The position numbers and the translations under genes are program-made. The notes under the pieces were generated by a model. That model was not told the origin of the DNA, made no database searches, and was given only the letters and a program-made list of their open reading frames with translations. A stretch of DNA of 7,624 bases from an uncultured Pseudomonadales bacterium. Its GTDB lineage: Bacteria > Pseudomonadota > Gammaproteobacteria > Pseudomonadales > Pseudohongiellaceae. Where the stretch lies: NCBI GenBank assembly GCA_938082955.1, contig CALKDE010000241.1, forward strand, positions 1 to 7,624, given 5' to 3'. Below are positions 1 to 5,269 of this stretch, in pieces (the stretch's first letter is position 1; every line of letters starts with the position of its first letter).

Positions 1-248
1 CTCGGGTTGAGCCCCTCGAACTCAGGCAGGTCATTGAGCATGCTCTCACCAAAATAATCGACGACAGCCTGCAGTTCTTCCTCAATTTTCACGATATCTA
101 CAAGATAGCCGTGCTGATCTAATTCAGCGGCTTCAAGCCGAACTTCAATGACGTAAGGATGGGAATGGGGGTCGTTCTCGGCACCCCAGTCACCGCCGAT
201 GAGATAATGCCTGGCGATCAGGTCACGTCTTACTGAAACTGTGTACAT
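1..248 (-). CDS. 6-pyruvoyl-tetrahydropterin synthase / QueD-like protein (3' end beyond window)
   Basis: The first 82 codons of a COG0720-type protein are present; family members are about 120-150 residues, so the C-terminal part is lost at the window edge. The family uses zinc to convert dihydroneopterin triphosphate to tetrahydropterins (6-pyruvoyl, or 6-carboxy in QueD). Visible family features are the zinc-ligand pattern His14, His28, His30 (DPHSHPY, where QueD has HGH), the following beta strand VIEVRLEA, the GYLVDIVKIEEEL segment that matches the usual G-x-V-x-D-F-x-x-L block, and LNDLPEF near the break. The position four residues before the first His of the HxH pair, normally the catalytic Cys, is Glu24. 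The ATG at 248 is preceded by AGAGG (261-257) with 8-nt spacing. It is the last visible gene of the operon, 37 nt after the dehydrogenase. Fold assignment is firm; substrate is unknown and may differ from QueD. Confidence 0.85.
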   Translation of the reverse strand, partial: MYTVSVRRDLIARHYLIGGDWGAENDPHSHPYVIEVRLEAAELDQHGYLVDIVKIEEELQAVVDYFGESMLNDLPEFEGLNP

Positions 249-260
249 TCTGTAAACCTC

Positions 261-278
261 TAATCAAAGCACTGATTA
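261..278. repeat. Small inverted repeat in the dehydrogenase-PTPS gap
   Basis: TAATCA at 261-266 and TGATTA at 273-278 are perfect complements around a 6-nt loop, in the 37-nt gap between the dehydrogenase stop and the PTPS-like start. The right half of the ribosome binding site of the PTPS-like gene (257-261) touches the stem. It is AT-rich and short, without a T-run, so it is unlikely to be a terminator; it could modulate translation or be chance. Confidence 0.25.
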
Positions 279-285
279 CCTGACG

Positions 286-1320
286 CTAGTCTTGATAATC
301 GAAAATTATCTGAGTTGTGTCTTGTGGTGAATTGTCCAGCAACCGGTAGGCTTCACCCGCTTTAGCGAAATCTAGGCTATGGCTAATAAACTGTGCGGGG
401 TGGCACTTTTTAATCATGTCCCATGCCACACAGAAGCGCCTCGCTTTGTCCCATCGACCACTTAACTCAGGAGCTATGGTGCTGACCTGACTGCTAACGA
501 TTGTCATGCGGTTACGATGAAATCTCTCGCCCAGATTAATCTTGGCACTCTTCGTACCATACCAACTGCCAACGACAATGCGCCCAGAGTAAGCGCTTAG
601 GTCTACTGCCAAATTCAACGCTGCCGGAGAGCCGGTTAGTTCGTATACCACATCGGCGCCACCGCAAACCTCATTAAGCTCTAGCTTCTCCTGAAGGGCG
701 CTAATTTCGCTCTCCGCTTGGGGACTGAACGTCGCCTGCACTCCTGCCTGGGCTGCCAATGTCCGGCGGCCGTCGATTGATTCCACAGCATAGAGGTCAG
801 CAAGAGGAAATTTGGCCAGGACACTGGACACCAACAGCCCGACGATGCCTTGGCCCAGCACTACCACACGCTCACCGAGGCGCGGATTGCCATCGTGCAC
901 CAAATTCACGGCTGTTTCCATATTAGCCAGAAACACAGCATCTTTTGGATCTACTCCCTCGGGCAAAGGAATAATTTCATCCAAAGCACCTACGTAGTGA
1001 CTTGCATGAGGTTGAAACGAGAAGACCACTTTACCGACCCAGTCGGCTCCCACGCCCTGACCAACCTCGACTATGCGGCCGACACAGGCATAGCCATATT
1101 GCGTGGGATAGTTAATTGTCTGCGCTTGGGAAGCCGTTGGACTTTTGTCGAGAGACATAGCAACGGGAAGCTGGCCGCGATAGACCAGCATCTCGGTACC
1201 TGCACTGATAGCCGAATACAGGCTCTTGACCAGCACTTGATCGGGCTGCAAAGGCGGCAGTTGTTGTTCGCGGATTTCGACCTGATGAGGCTCTATGAAA
1301 TAGAGTTGCTGCGCTTTCAC
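286..1320 (-). CDS. MDR-superfamily dehydrogenase, BchC-like, lacking the usual zinc ligands
   Basis: A medium-chain dehydrogenase/reductase of 344 residues if started at GTG 1320. An upstream in-frame start at 1353 would add 11 residues inside the preceding gene; GTG 1320 is preferred because it forms a GTGA overlap with that gene's stop (1319-1317) and places the protein start at the typical family beginning (KAQQLYFIEP). The N-terminal GroES-like domain covers roughly residues 1-140; the Rossmann motif GQGIVG is at 156-161, followed by an acidic residue region (AVES) suited to binding NAD(P). The ADH catalytic-zinc Cys before GT(D/E) is Ala40 (SAISAGTE), the GHE histidine is Tyr77 (YGYACVG), and the four-Cys structural-zinc loop is absent. 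The SISAGTE-type N-terminus recalls the BchC branch of COG1063, from memory only. It probably oxidises or reduces a hydroxyl/carbonyl in the operon's pathway; substrate unknown. Confidence 0.85.
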   Translation of the reverse strand: MKAQQLYFIEPHQVEIREQQLPPLQPDQVLVKSLYSAISAGTEMLVYRGQLPVAMSLDKSPTASQAQTINYPTQYGYACVGRIVEVGQGVGADWVGKVVFSFQPHASHYVGALDEIIPLPEGVDPKDAVFLANMETAVNLVHDGNPRLGERVVVLGQGIVGLLVSSVLAKFPLADLYAVESIDGRRTLAAQAGVQATFSPQAESEISALQEKLELNEVCGGADVVYELTGSPAALNLAVDLSAYSGRIVVGSWYGTKSAKINLGERFHRNRMTIVSSQVSTIAPELSGRWDKARRFCVAWDMIKKCHPAQFISHSLDFAKAGEAYRLLDNSPQDTTQIIFDYQD

Positions 1321-2045
1321 CGGTCGGTCCCACCGTATTGAAAATCTCCCCACACGATAAGATCGCTACCTGCAGACGCGCAGTGTAGCGGGTGAATTCT
1401 CAGCTGATCATCACAGCCCTCGGCCTGCAAATCGCCAACTGCCTTGTAGCCACCGACAATCCGCGGGGCCACGGTCAATACCAGAGCATCGGCCAGGCGC
1501 GCTTTCAGAAAGGCCGTTATAACAGTGGCTCCGCCTTCCACCATTAGGCTTTTGATTCCCCGCTCCTTGAGCAGGCTCATTGCGGCCTCTAACGGCACCT
1601 GTTGTTGATCTACGTTCGCGCTATCCACGGCCAAAATATCAACCTGCTCACCATGAGATTCGACGCCAGGGCTTACTGTTAAAATCCAACATTGTTTATC
1701 AGGGTGATGACAAATTTTTGCAGCACGCGGCGTGCGTAAACTACTGTCCAATACGATTGGCTGAGGGTTCGATCCGGACCACTGCCTGACAGTAAGTTGC
1801 GGATCATCACTTAGCACGGTCCCAATGCCAACCAAAATGCCGTCGTGCAGGCTGCGCAATTGGTGAGTCAGTTGCGTGGATTCCTCTCCGCTGAAACTCA
1901 ATGATTCTCCAGAGCGGGTCGTAATACTGCCGTCCCAACTTTGCGCATAGCAAAGCGTAATAAAGGGCCTGTTGCTGGTTTGAAAAGACGAGACTCGTGA
2001 GCACAGCCACTTTTCGATCTGCTGATTGATAGTTGGGGAAGTCAC
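1317..2045 (-). CDS. RibD C-terminal-type reductase without deaminase domain
   Basis: A 242-residue protein of the RibD_C / dihydrofolate-reductase-like fold. In riboflavin synthesis this domain uses NADPH to reduce the ribosyl side chain of an aminopyrimidine phosphate to ribityl. Visible motifs are RPFITLCYAQSWDGSI (26-41), SLHDGILVGIGTVLSDDPQLTVR (65-87) with the conserved DDP, PIVLDSSLRTP (96-106), LMVEGGATV (167-175) and APRIVGG (193-199). The N-terminal cytidine-deaminase-like domain of bifunctional RibD, with its HAE and PCxxxGRTPPC zinc motifs, is absent: only about 25 residues precede the reductase domain. Start is GTG at 2045, 2 nt after the RibA stop and without a clear Shine-Dalgarno, suggesting translational coupling; no better start precedes the domain. 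Its substrate may be the RibA product directly, as in the fungal/archaeal order where reduction precedes deamination, or a related compound. Confidence 0.88.
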   Translation of the reverse strand: MTSPTINQQIEKWLCSRVSSFQTSNRPFITLCYAQSWDGSITTRSGESLSFSGEESTQLTHQLRSLHDGILVGIGTVLSDDPQLTVRQWSGSNPQPIVLDSSLRTPRAAKICHHPDKQCWILTVSPGVESHGEQVDILAVDSANVDQQQVPLEAAMSLLKERGIKSLMVEGGATVITAFLKARLADALVLTVAPRIVGGYKAVGDLQAEGCDDQLRIHPLHCASAGSDLIVWGDFQYGGTDR

Positions 2046-2047
2046 TA

Positions 2048-2668
2048 TCAGTTGTCAGGGGGCGTATTTGCCATACGCAGCAAATGATTCATGCGCTGGG
2101 CCTTGGTCGCCAGATACTGAGAATTTTCCGGATTGACGAAATTCTCTAGCTCAACGCGCTCGCTTACCTTAATCCCCGCCTCTTCCAGTGAACTGATTTT
2201 TAGTGGGTTATTCGTGATAAGCCGGACCGACTTAATGCCGATGTCTTCCAGAATACGGACGGCCACCGTGTAGTCGCGCTCATCGGCCTGGTGCCCCAGC
2301 AGTAGGTTGGCATCGACAGTGTCGTGACCCGCATCCTGCAGGTTGTAGGCGTGAATTTTTTGCTGCAAGCCAATACCCCGACCTTCTTGGCGCAGATAAA
2401 CAATCAATCCCTGACCCTCCTCAGCAATGAGTTGCATCGACCGGTCCAGCTGCTCGCCGCAGTCACACCTAAGGGAACCAAAGATATCGCCGGTGAGGCA
2501 TTCAGAGTGCAGTCGAACCAGAATATTCTCTCCCCCGCTGAGATCTCCCATACAGAAGGCGAGATGCTCCTTGTCATCTTGAGTATTGTTGTAATAGGCG
2601 AGTTCGAATTCGCCGTACTCGGTTGGAATACGGGCGCTGACGGCAAGGTTTACGGAAAGAGTAGACAT
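2048..2668 (-). CDS. ribA: GTP cyclohydrolase II (stand-alone RibA)
   Basis: This enzyme opens GTP to 2,5-diamino-6-ribosylamino-4(3H)-pyrimidinone 5'-phosphate with loss of formate and pyrophosphate, the first step of riboflavin synthesis. Numbering from the GTG at 2674, the zinc ligands are Cys59, Cys70 and Cys72 (RLHSECLTGDIFGSLRCDC), each offset by 5 from E. coli RibA Cys54/65/67; RQEGRGIGL (95-103), Tyr110 and Arg133 fit the active-site set. At about 206 residues it is a normal single-domain RibA with no fused RibB (DHBP synthase) domain. I prefer ATG 2668, which has AGG five nucleotides upstream (GATAGGTGGTTATG); GTG 2674 would add two residues. It is the promoter-proximal gene of the four-gene minus-strand operon. 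Because it sits with a PTPS homologue and an MDR enzyme rather than with ribB/E/H, it may be a pathway-specific paralogue rather than the housekeeping copy. Confidence 0.95.
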   Translation of the reverse strand: MSTLSVNLAVSARIPTEYGEFELAYYNNTQDDKEHLAFCMGDLSGGENILVRLHSECLTGDIFGSLRCDCGEQLDRSMQLIAEEGQGLIVYLRQEGRGIGLQQKIHAYNLQDAGHDTVDANLLLGHQADERDYTVAVRILEDIGIKSVRLITNNPLKISSLEEAGIKVSERVELENFVNPENSQYLATKAQRMNHLLRMANTPPDN

Positions 2669-2676
2669 AACCACCT

Positions 2677-2705
2677 ATCTTACGATTTTCAGCTGAAGCG
2701 GTAAA
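2677..2705 (-). promoter_or_regulatory. Candidate promoter of the ribA operon with a palindrome in the spacer
   Basis: On the minus strand TTTACC (2705-2700) and TAAGAT (2682-2677) are separated by exactly 17 nt, a fair sigma-70 match. The spacer contains the perfect 10-bp palindrome TTCAGCTGAA (2688-2697), a place where a repressor could sit. The -10 box ends only 8 nt before ATG 2668, so transcription would start at or next to the start codon; either the mRNA is nearly leaderless or the real promoter lies further upstream. Confidence 0.3.
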
Positions 2706-2940
2706 GCTTAGCACCGATAACTCATTGTAGGCACCGGCGCTGGTTTAGACGCCTGGCAGCACAGATGACTTTGTCTAGTAAACGGCCATATAGGGAAACC
2801 AGATCTATTGTGCTTGCTAGGTTGTGTAGAAACTAGCTTCAAGCGCCCTAATCCTTTTGCATCAGCTGGGCAGGAAGCCGCAGCACGCTAGAGGCCAGAT
2901 ATAGGGGCTGATCCGATTCACCGATTCCAGCGTTGGAAAA

Positions 2941-2957
2941 GTATCGATCCTCGATAC
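2941..2957. promoter_or_regulatory. 17-bp palindrome upstream of the lipoprotein gene, candidate operator
   Basis: GTATCGA and TCGATAC are perfect 7-bp inverted arms around a TCC spacer. The centre lies about 50 nt before the lipoprotein ATG, a typical operator position. A poor -35-like TTGGAA (2933-2938) overlaps its upstream edge. No known regulator is assigned from the sequence. Confidence 0.35.
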
Positions 2958-2999
2958 GAAGCTGTAAAACAACAATATTAGTTCACCGTGGAGAACCCC

Positions 3000-3377
3000 A
3001 TGAACAGAAATTTTTATCCGCCCCTTCTCGTTTTAACGCTACTTACAGTGCTTTCATCCTGCGCAGCTAACCCGAGCTCGTCCCCGGTGGATGGAAGCTG
3101 GGATTTCACCATGAGCAGTCCATTTGGCGCACTTACCGCCACGGTTATTATGGCAGCTGACGGCGAGACGCTGACCGGTTCCTTTGATCTGGGTGACGGC
3201 CGCATCTGGCCGATCGAAGGCGGCGTGGCCGACGGCGACGAGATCTCCTTCCGTCTTGACCGCGACGGCTCGCCGATGGTTTACGCTATGTCGGCCACAG
3301 TCGAGGGCGATAGCGTTAACGGCAGCGCAAGCGCTATGGGTACCGAGGTCCCCTGGGAAATGACTCGCCGCAACTAG
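3000..3377 (+). CDS. Small outer-membrane lipoprotein of unknown function
   Basis: A 125-residue predicted lipoprotein. ATG 3000 is chosen over the in-frame GTG at 2988 because GGAG (2990-2993) lies 6 nt before it. The N-terminus has a basic Arg3, a hydrophobic stretch (about residues 6-18) and a lipobox LSSC with Cys21; the +2 residue is Ala, not Asp, which favours sorting to the outer membrane. The mature part (GSWDFTMSSPFGALTATV..., then alternating DGETLTGSF, EISFRL, VNGSASAMG, WEM strands) reads as a small all-beta sandwich rich in Gly and Asp. Similar beta domains with the pattern G-x-W near the start and a G-x-x-x-W strand near the end occur appended to periplasmic hydrolases, but here the domain stands alone. 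I do not recognise a specific family and assign no function. Downstream sits a long hairpin. Confidence 0.8.
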   Translation: MNRNFYPPLLVLTLLTVLSSCAANPSSSPVDGSWDFTMSSPFGALTATVIMAADGETLTGSFDLGDGRIWPIEGGVADGDEISFRLDRDGSPMVYAMSATVEGDSVNGSASAMGTEVPWEMTRRN

Positions 3378-3394
3378 TTTGAGCGTTAAAGGTC

Positions 3395-3453
3395 AGTAGC
3401 TTAACGGGGACGCAGGGATTAACATTAAAGTCCTGTGCCCCCTTTAAGCTACT
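3395..3453 (+). repeat. Long imperfect inverted repeat (22-position stem, 15-nt loop)
   Basis: Arms 3395-3416 and 3432-3453 pair at 20 of 22 positions (19 Watson-Crick, one G-U at 3412/3436), with mismatches only at 3405/3443 and 3410/3438; the loop is AT-rich (3417-3431). It begins 17 nt after the lipoprotein stop and ends 26 nt before the next ATG. No T-run follows the 3' arm (TACCCTG), so it is not a canonical intrinsic terminator. It could still end or attenuate transcription, stabilise the upstream mRNA 3' end, or be a dispersed palindromic repeat. Confidence 0.7.
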
Positions 3454-3479
3454 TACCCTGATACTCTAGGCGCTACTCA

Positions 3480-3659
3480 ATGACAGTCTTACTATCGATA
3501 CTCGCTATTCTCTTTTTGGTACTAGCCGTCGGCCTTCCATTGATTGAAAAACACAGCACGGAGAAGTCCGATGAGGAACTGGGAAAGATGACTCGCTACA
3601 TGCCCGCATTAATGGCTGTCCTCATTATCGGCATGGCTATGCGTTATTTCATGGGCTAG
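3480..3659 (+). CDS. Small two-helix membrane protein, unknown function
   Basis: An ATG-initiated reading frame of 59 codons. The product has a hydrophobic helix at about residues 3-22 (TVLLSILAILFLVLAVGLPL), a charged hydrophilic loop (IEKHSTEKSDEELGKMTR, residues 22-39) and a second hydrophobic helix at about 41-57 (MPALMAVLIIGMAMRYF), ending in MG. This helix-loop-helix pattern with charges confined to the loop and ends is hard to explain by chance in 59 codons and suggests a real small inner-membrane protein. The ribosome binding site is weak (AGG about 11 nt upstream). It lies between the long hairpin and the outer-membrane barrel gene, same strand. I recognise no family. Confidence 0.65.
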   Translation: MTVLLSILAILFLVLAVGLPLIEKHSTEKSDEELGKMTRYMPALMAVLIIGMAMRYFMG

Positions 3660-3667
3660 CGTGCCCG

Positions 3668-3716
3668 TCTCAATCTTCAGATTTAGCTATTCACTGACAT
3701 CCGATTGAGAAGTGAA
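3668..3716 (+). promoter_or_regulatory. Two overlapping inverted repeats in the leader of the porin gene
   Basis: TCTCAATC (3668-3675) is complementary to GATTGAGA (3703-3710), and TTCACT (3690-3695) to AGTGAA (3711-3716). The two stems interleave, and because the two 3' arms are contiguous there is no linker to span the first stem, so they would form as alternatives rather than as a pseudoknot. They sit 66-114 nt before the porin ATG. This could be an RNA switch or overlapping protein-binding sites, but such short arms also arise by chance. Confidence 0.25.
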
Positions 3717-3781
3717 CTCAGCCTAGGACTGGTGTAGCATTGGCAACGCCAGCGCCCTACTCACTAAAAAATGACAATAAT

Positions 3782-5161
3782 ATGTTCTCAAAAGCAACCG
3801 GCCCGACCAAAAATTTCTTAGTCCTCTCTACAACCCTATTAATCAGCAATTCCCTGCTTGCCGCCGATGGCCCCTGGACCCTATCTGATGCACTCGGGCT
3901 AGATGACGGCTTCACGCTAAGTGGCGAGCATCAATCTCGCTTCGAGCATTACGATGGCAACGTCTTTGTTGGCGCCAGCCCAAATGATGGCGCCTTCTTT
4001 CTACGTACGACTCTGGATGCCCAATACAAACAAGACGGCTTTAGCGCTCAGGTCGAGCTGATGGATGCTAGACAGGGTCAAGCCGATAGAGACACGCGGC
4101 TTACCACCTCACAAGTGAGCACGCTCGATTTACTACAGGCAAATGTCGCCTACAAATTTGGCACCGACAACTCTAGCGAGGTTCGAGTAGGTCGTTTCAC
4201 GCAGGATTGGGGCAGCCGTACTCTGATTGCTAGAAACCGATACCGCAATACTATTAATACACTTGATGGCATCTCCTTCAGTCACAAACAGGCAAATGGC
4301 AACGAATTTAAATTCTTGTCGGCTCAGCCCATACGGCGAACGCCTCGAGATAGATTGAGCTTGCTCGACAATGAGCACCGTGGTGACAAGTCTAGTGAAG
4401 CGCTGCGGATTCATGGCGTGTTTGTTAACTTGCCCAACCTGCTAACCTCTCTTTTAAACGTCGACTTAAATCTAGAGACTTATTACCTAGCGCTTAAAGA
4501 AAAAGACACTAGGAAGCTGCAAACTAGCAATCGTGACCTCCACACTTTTGGCTTTCGCGCCCGCTCATCGGCAGCGGTCAACGAGTGGGACATAAATTGG
4601 GAGTCGATTTTTCAGACAGGTGAACGCAGAGCCTCGAGCAACCCACTTGATACCGTAGATCTCGATCATCAGGCCTTCTACCAACGGGTGGAGCTGGCCT
4701 ACAGCTTCGATACGCCGTCCAGGCTACGAGCCATATTCGAATTTAATTATGCCAGCGGTGACGAGAGCCCATTAGATAATGACAGCGGTCGATTCGATAC
4801 AATCCTCGGTGTGTCTGCCTTTGAGTTTGGTCCAGTTTCTTTGTACGCTCCTATTAGTCGCAGCAATATTATTACGCCAGGCATCCGCTTGACTGCCACC
4901 CCATGGGCGAATGTGGCATTGATGGCGGACTATCGCCATTTCTGGCTTGCCGAAGATAAGGACAGTTGGGGCAGAACGGGTCAACGCGATATAACCGGTA
5001 ATAGCGGCGACTATATGGGTCAGCATTTAGAGCTGAGAGTGCGATGGAGTGTGGTGCCCGGCAACATACGCCTCGATAGTGGTTTGATCTTTCTCGACGC
5101 AAAGAACCTTATCGATGAGCAATCTACGTTCTTCTATATCGGAACAAAAATCGATTTCTAA
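3782..5161 (+). CDS. Alginate-export-type outer-membrane beta-barrel protein
   Basis: A 459-residue predicted outer-membrane barrel of the alginate_exp (AlgE-like) type. The start is taken at ATG 3782 rather than TTG 3740, since it gives a clean signal peptide: Lys4/Lys10, hydrophobic NFLVLSTTLLISNSLLA, cleavage near Ala27-Ala28. The mature protein opens with SGEHQSRFEHYDGN, typical of the family's first strand, and runs through alternating amphipathic strands with charged turns, including VRVGRFTQDWGSRTLIAR (about residue 132 on) and FEFNYASGDESP. It ends FFYIGTKIDF, with the C-terminal Phe expected for BAM-assembled barrels. In related bacteria these are annotated as alginate export or long-chain polymer/aromatic porins; no alginate-synthesis or -degradation gene is nearby, so the transported substrate is unknown. 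The ribosome binding site is weak. A terminator follows 60 nt after the stop. Confidence 0.85.
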   Translation: MFSKATGPTKNFLVLSTTLLISNSLLAADGPWTLSDALGLDDGFTLSGEHQSRFEHYDGNVFVGASPNDGAFFLRTTLDAQYKQDGFSAQVELMDARQGQADRDTRLTTSQVSTLDLLQANVAYKFGTDNSSEVRVGRFTQDWGSRTLIARNRYRNTINTLDGISFSHKQANGNEFKFLSAQPIRRTPRDRLSLLDNEHRGDKSSEALRIHGVFVNLPNLLTSLLNVDLNLETYYLALKEKDTRKLQTSNRDLHTFGFRARSSAAVNEWDINWESIFQTGERRASSNPLDTVDLDHQAFYQRVELAYSFDTPSRLRAIFEFNYASGDESPLDNDSGRFDTILGVSAFEFGPVSLYAPISRSNIITPGIRLTATPWANVALMADYRHFWLAEDKDSWGRTGQRDITGNSGDYMGQHLELRVRWSVVPGNIRLDSGLIFLDAKNLIDEQSTFFYIGTKIDF

Positions 5162-5220
5162 GCTAGTCCTTCTGAGAAGCTAACTGTAACGCCGCCAGAA
5201 TTGGTTATTGAAGCGCATAG

Positions 5221-5257
5221 AAAAAGCCCAAGCACTTTTGAGTGATTGGACTTTTTT
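5221..5257. terminator. Bidirectional intrinsic terminator between the porin and sapC-family genes
   Basis: A hairpin with stem segments AAAAAG/CTTTTT, CCAA/TTGG and CACT/AGTG, two single mismatches (5227/5250, 5232/5245) and a TTTG loop (5237-5240). The T6 run (5252-5257) serves the plus-strand porin and the A5 run (5221-5225) serves the minus-strand SapC-family gene, whose stop codon is 13 nt away. The convergent arrangement fits one shared terminator. Confidence 0.85.
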
Positions 5258-5269
5258 GCATCTATAATT

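Larger units (their letters stand above)
2675..2999. other. Divergent intergenic region, ribA operon / lipoprotein
   Basis: About 325 nt separate the two divergently transcribed starts. Besides the candidate ribA promoter and the palindrome at 2941-2957, I see no convincing coding sequence (the longest ATG-led plus-strand reading here that I checked, from 2764, is 23 codons with no ribosome binding site), no tRNA and no recognisable FMN riboswitch. It should contain the promoters of both directions; no strong sigma-70 promoter for the plus strand is evident. Confidence 0.6.

Noticed and set aside
850..1341. 163-codon plus-strand reading frame
   Set aside because: It lies entirely antisense to the well-supported dehydrogenase gene, has no family-like motifs and reflects codon bias of the opposite strand.
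1321..1353. Upstream start for the dehydrogenase adding 11 residues
   Set aside because: The added residues do not fit the family N-terminus and would overlap the reductase gene by 37 nt, while GTG 1320 gives the common GTGA overlap.
2324..2704. 126-codon plus-strand reading frame
   Set aside because: Antisense to ribA, whose zinc ligands and active-site residues are intact; no recognisable domain in the plus-strand translation.
2675..2999. FMN riboswitch upstream of ribA
   Set aside because: I looked for the conserved RFN-element blocks on the minus strand and did not find them; the candidate promoter also leaves no room for a long leader.
3740..3781. TTG start for the porin gene
   Set aside because: It would place 14 polar residues before the signal peptide; ATG 3782 gives a normal signal peptide.
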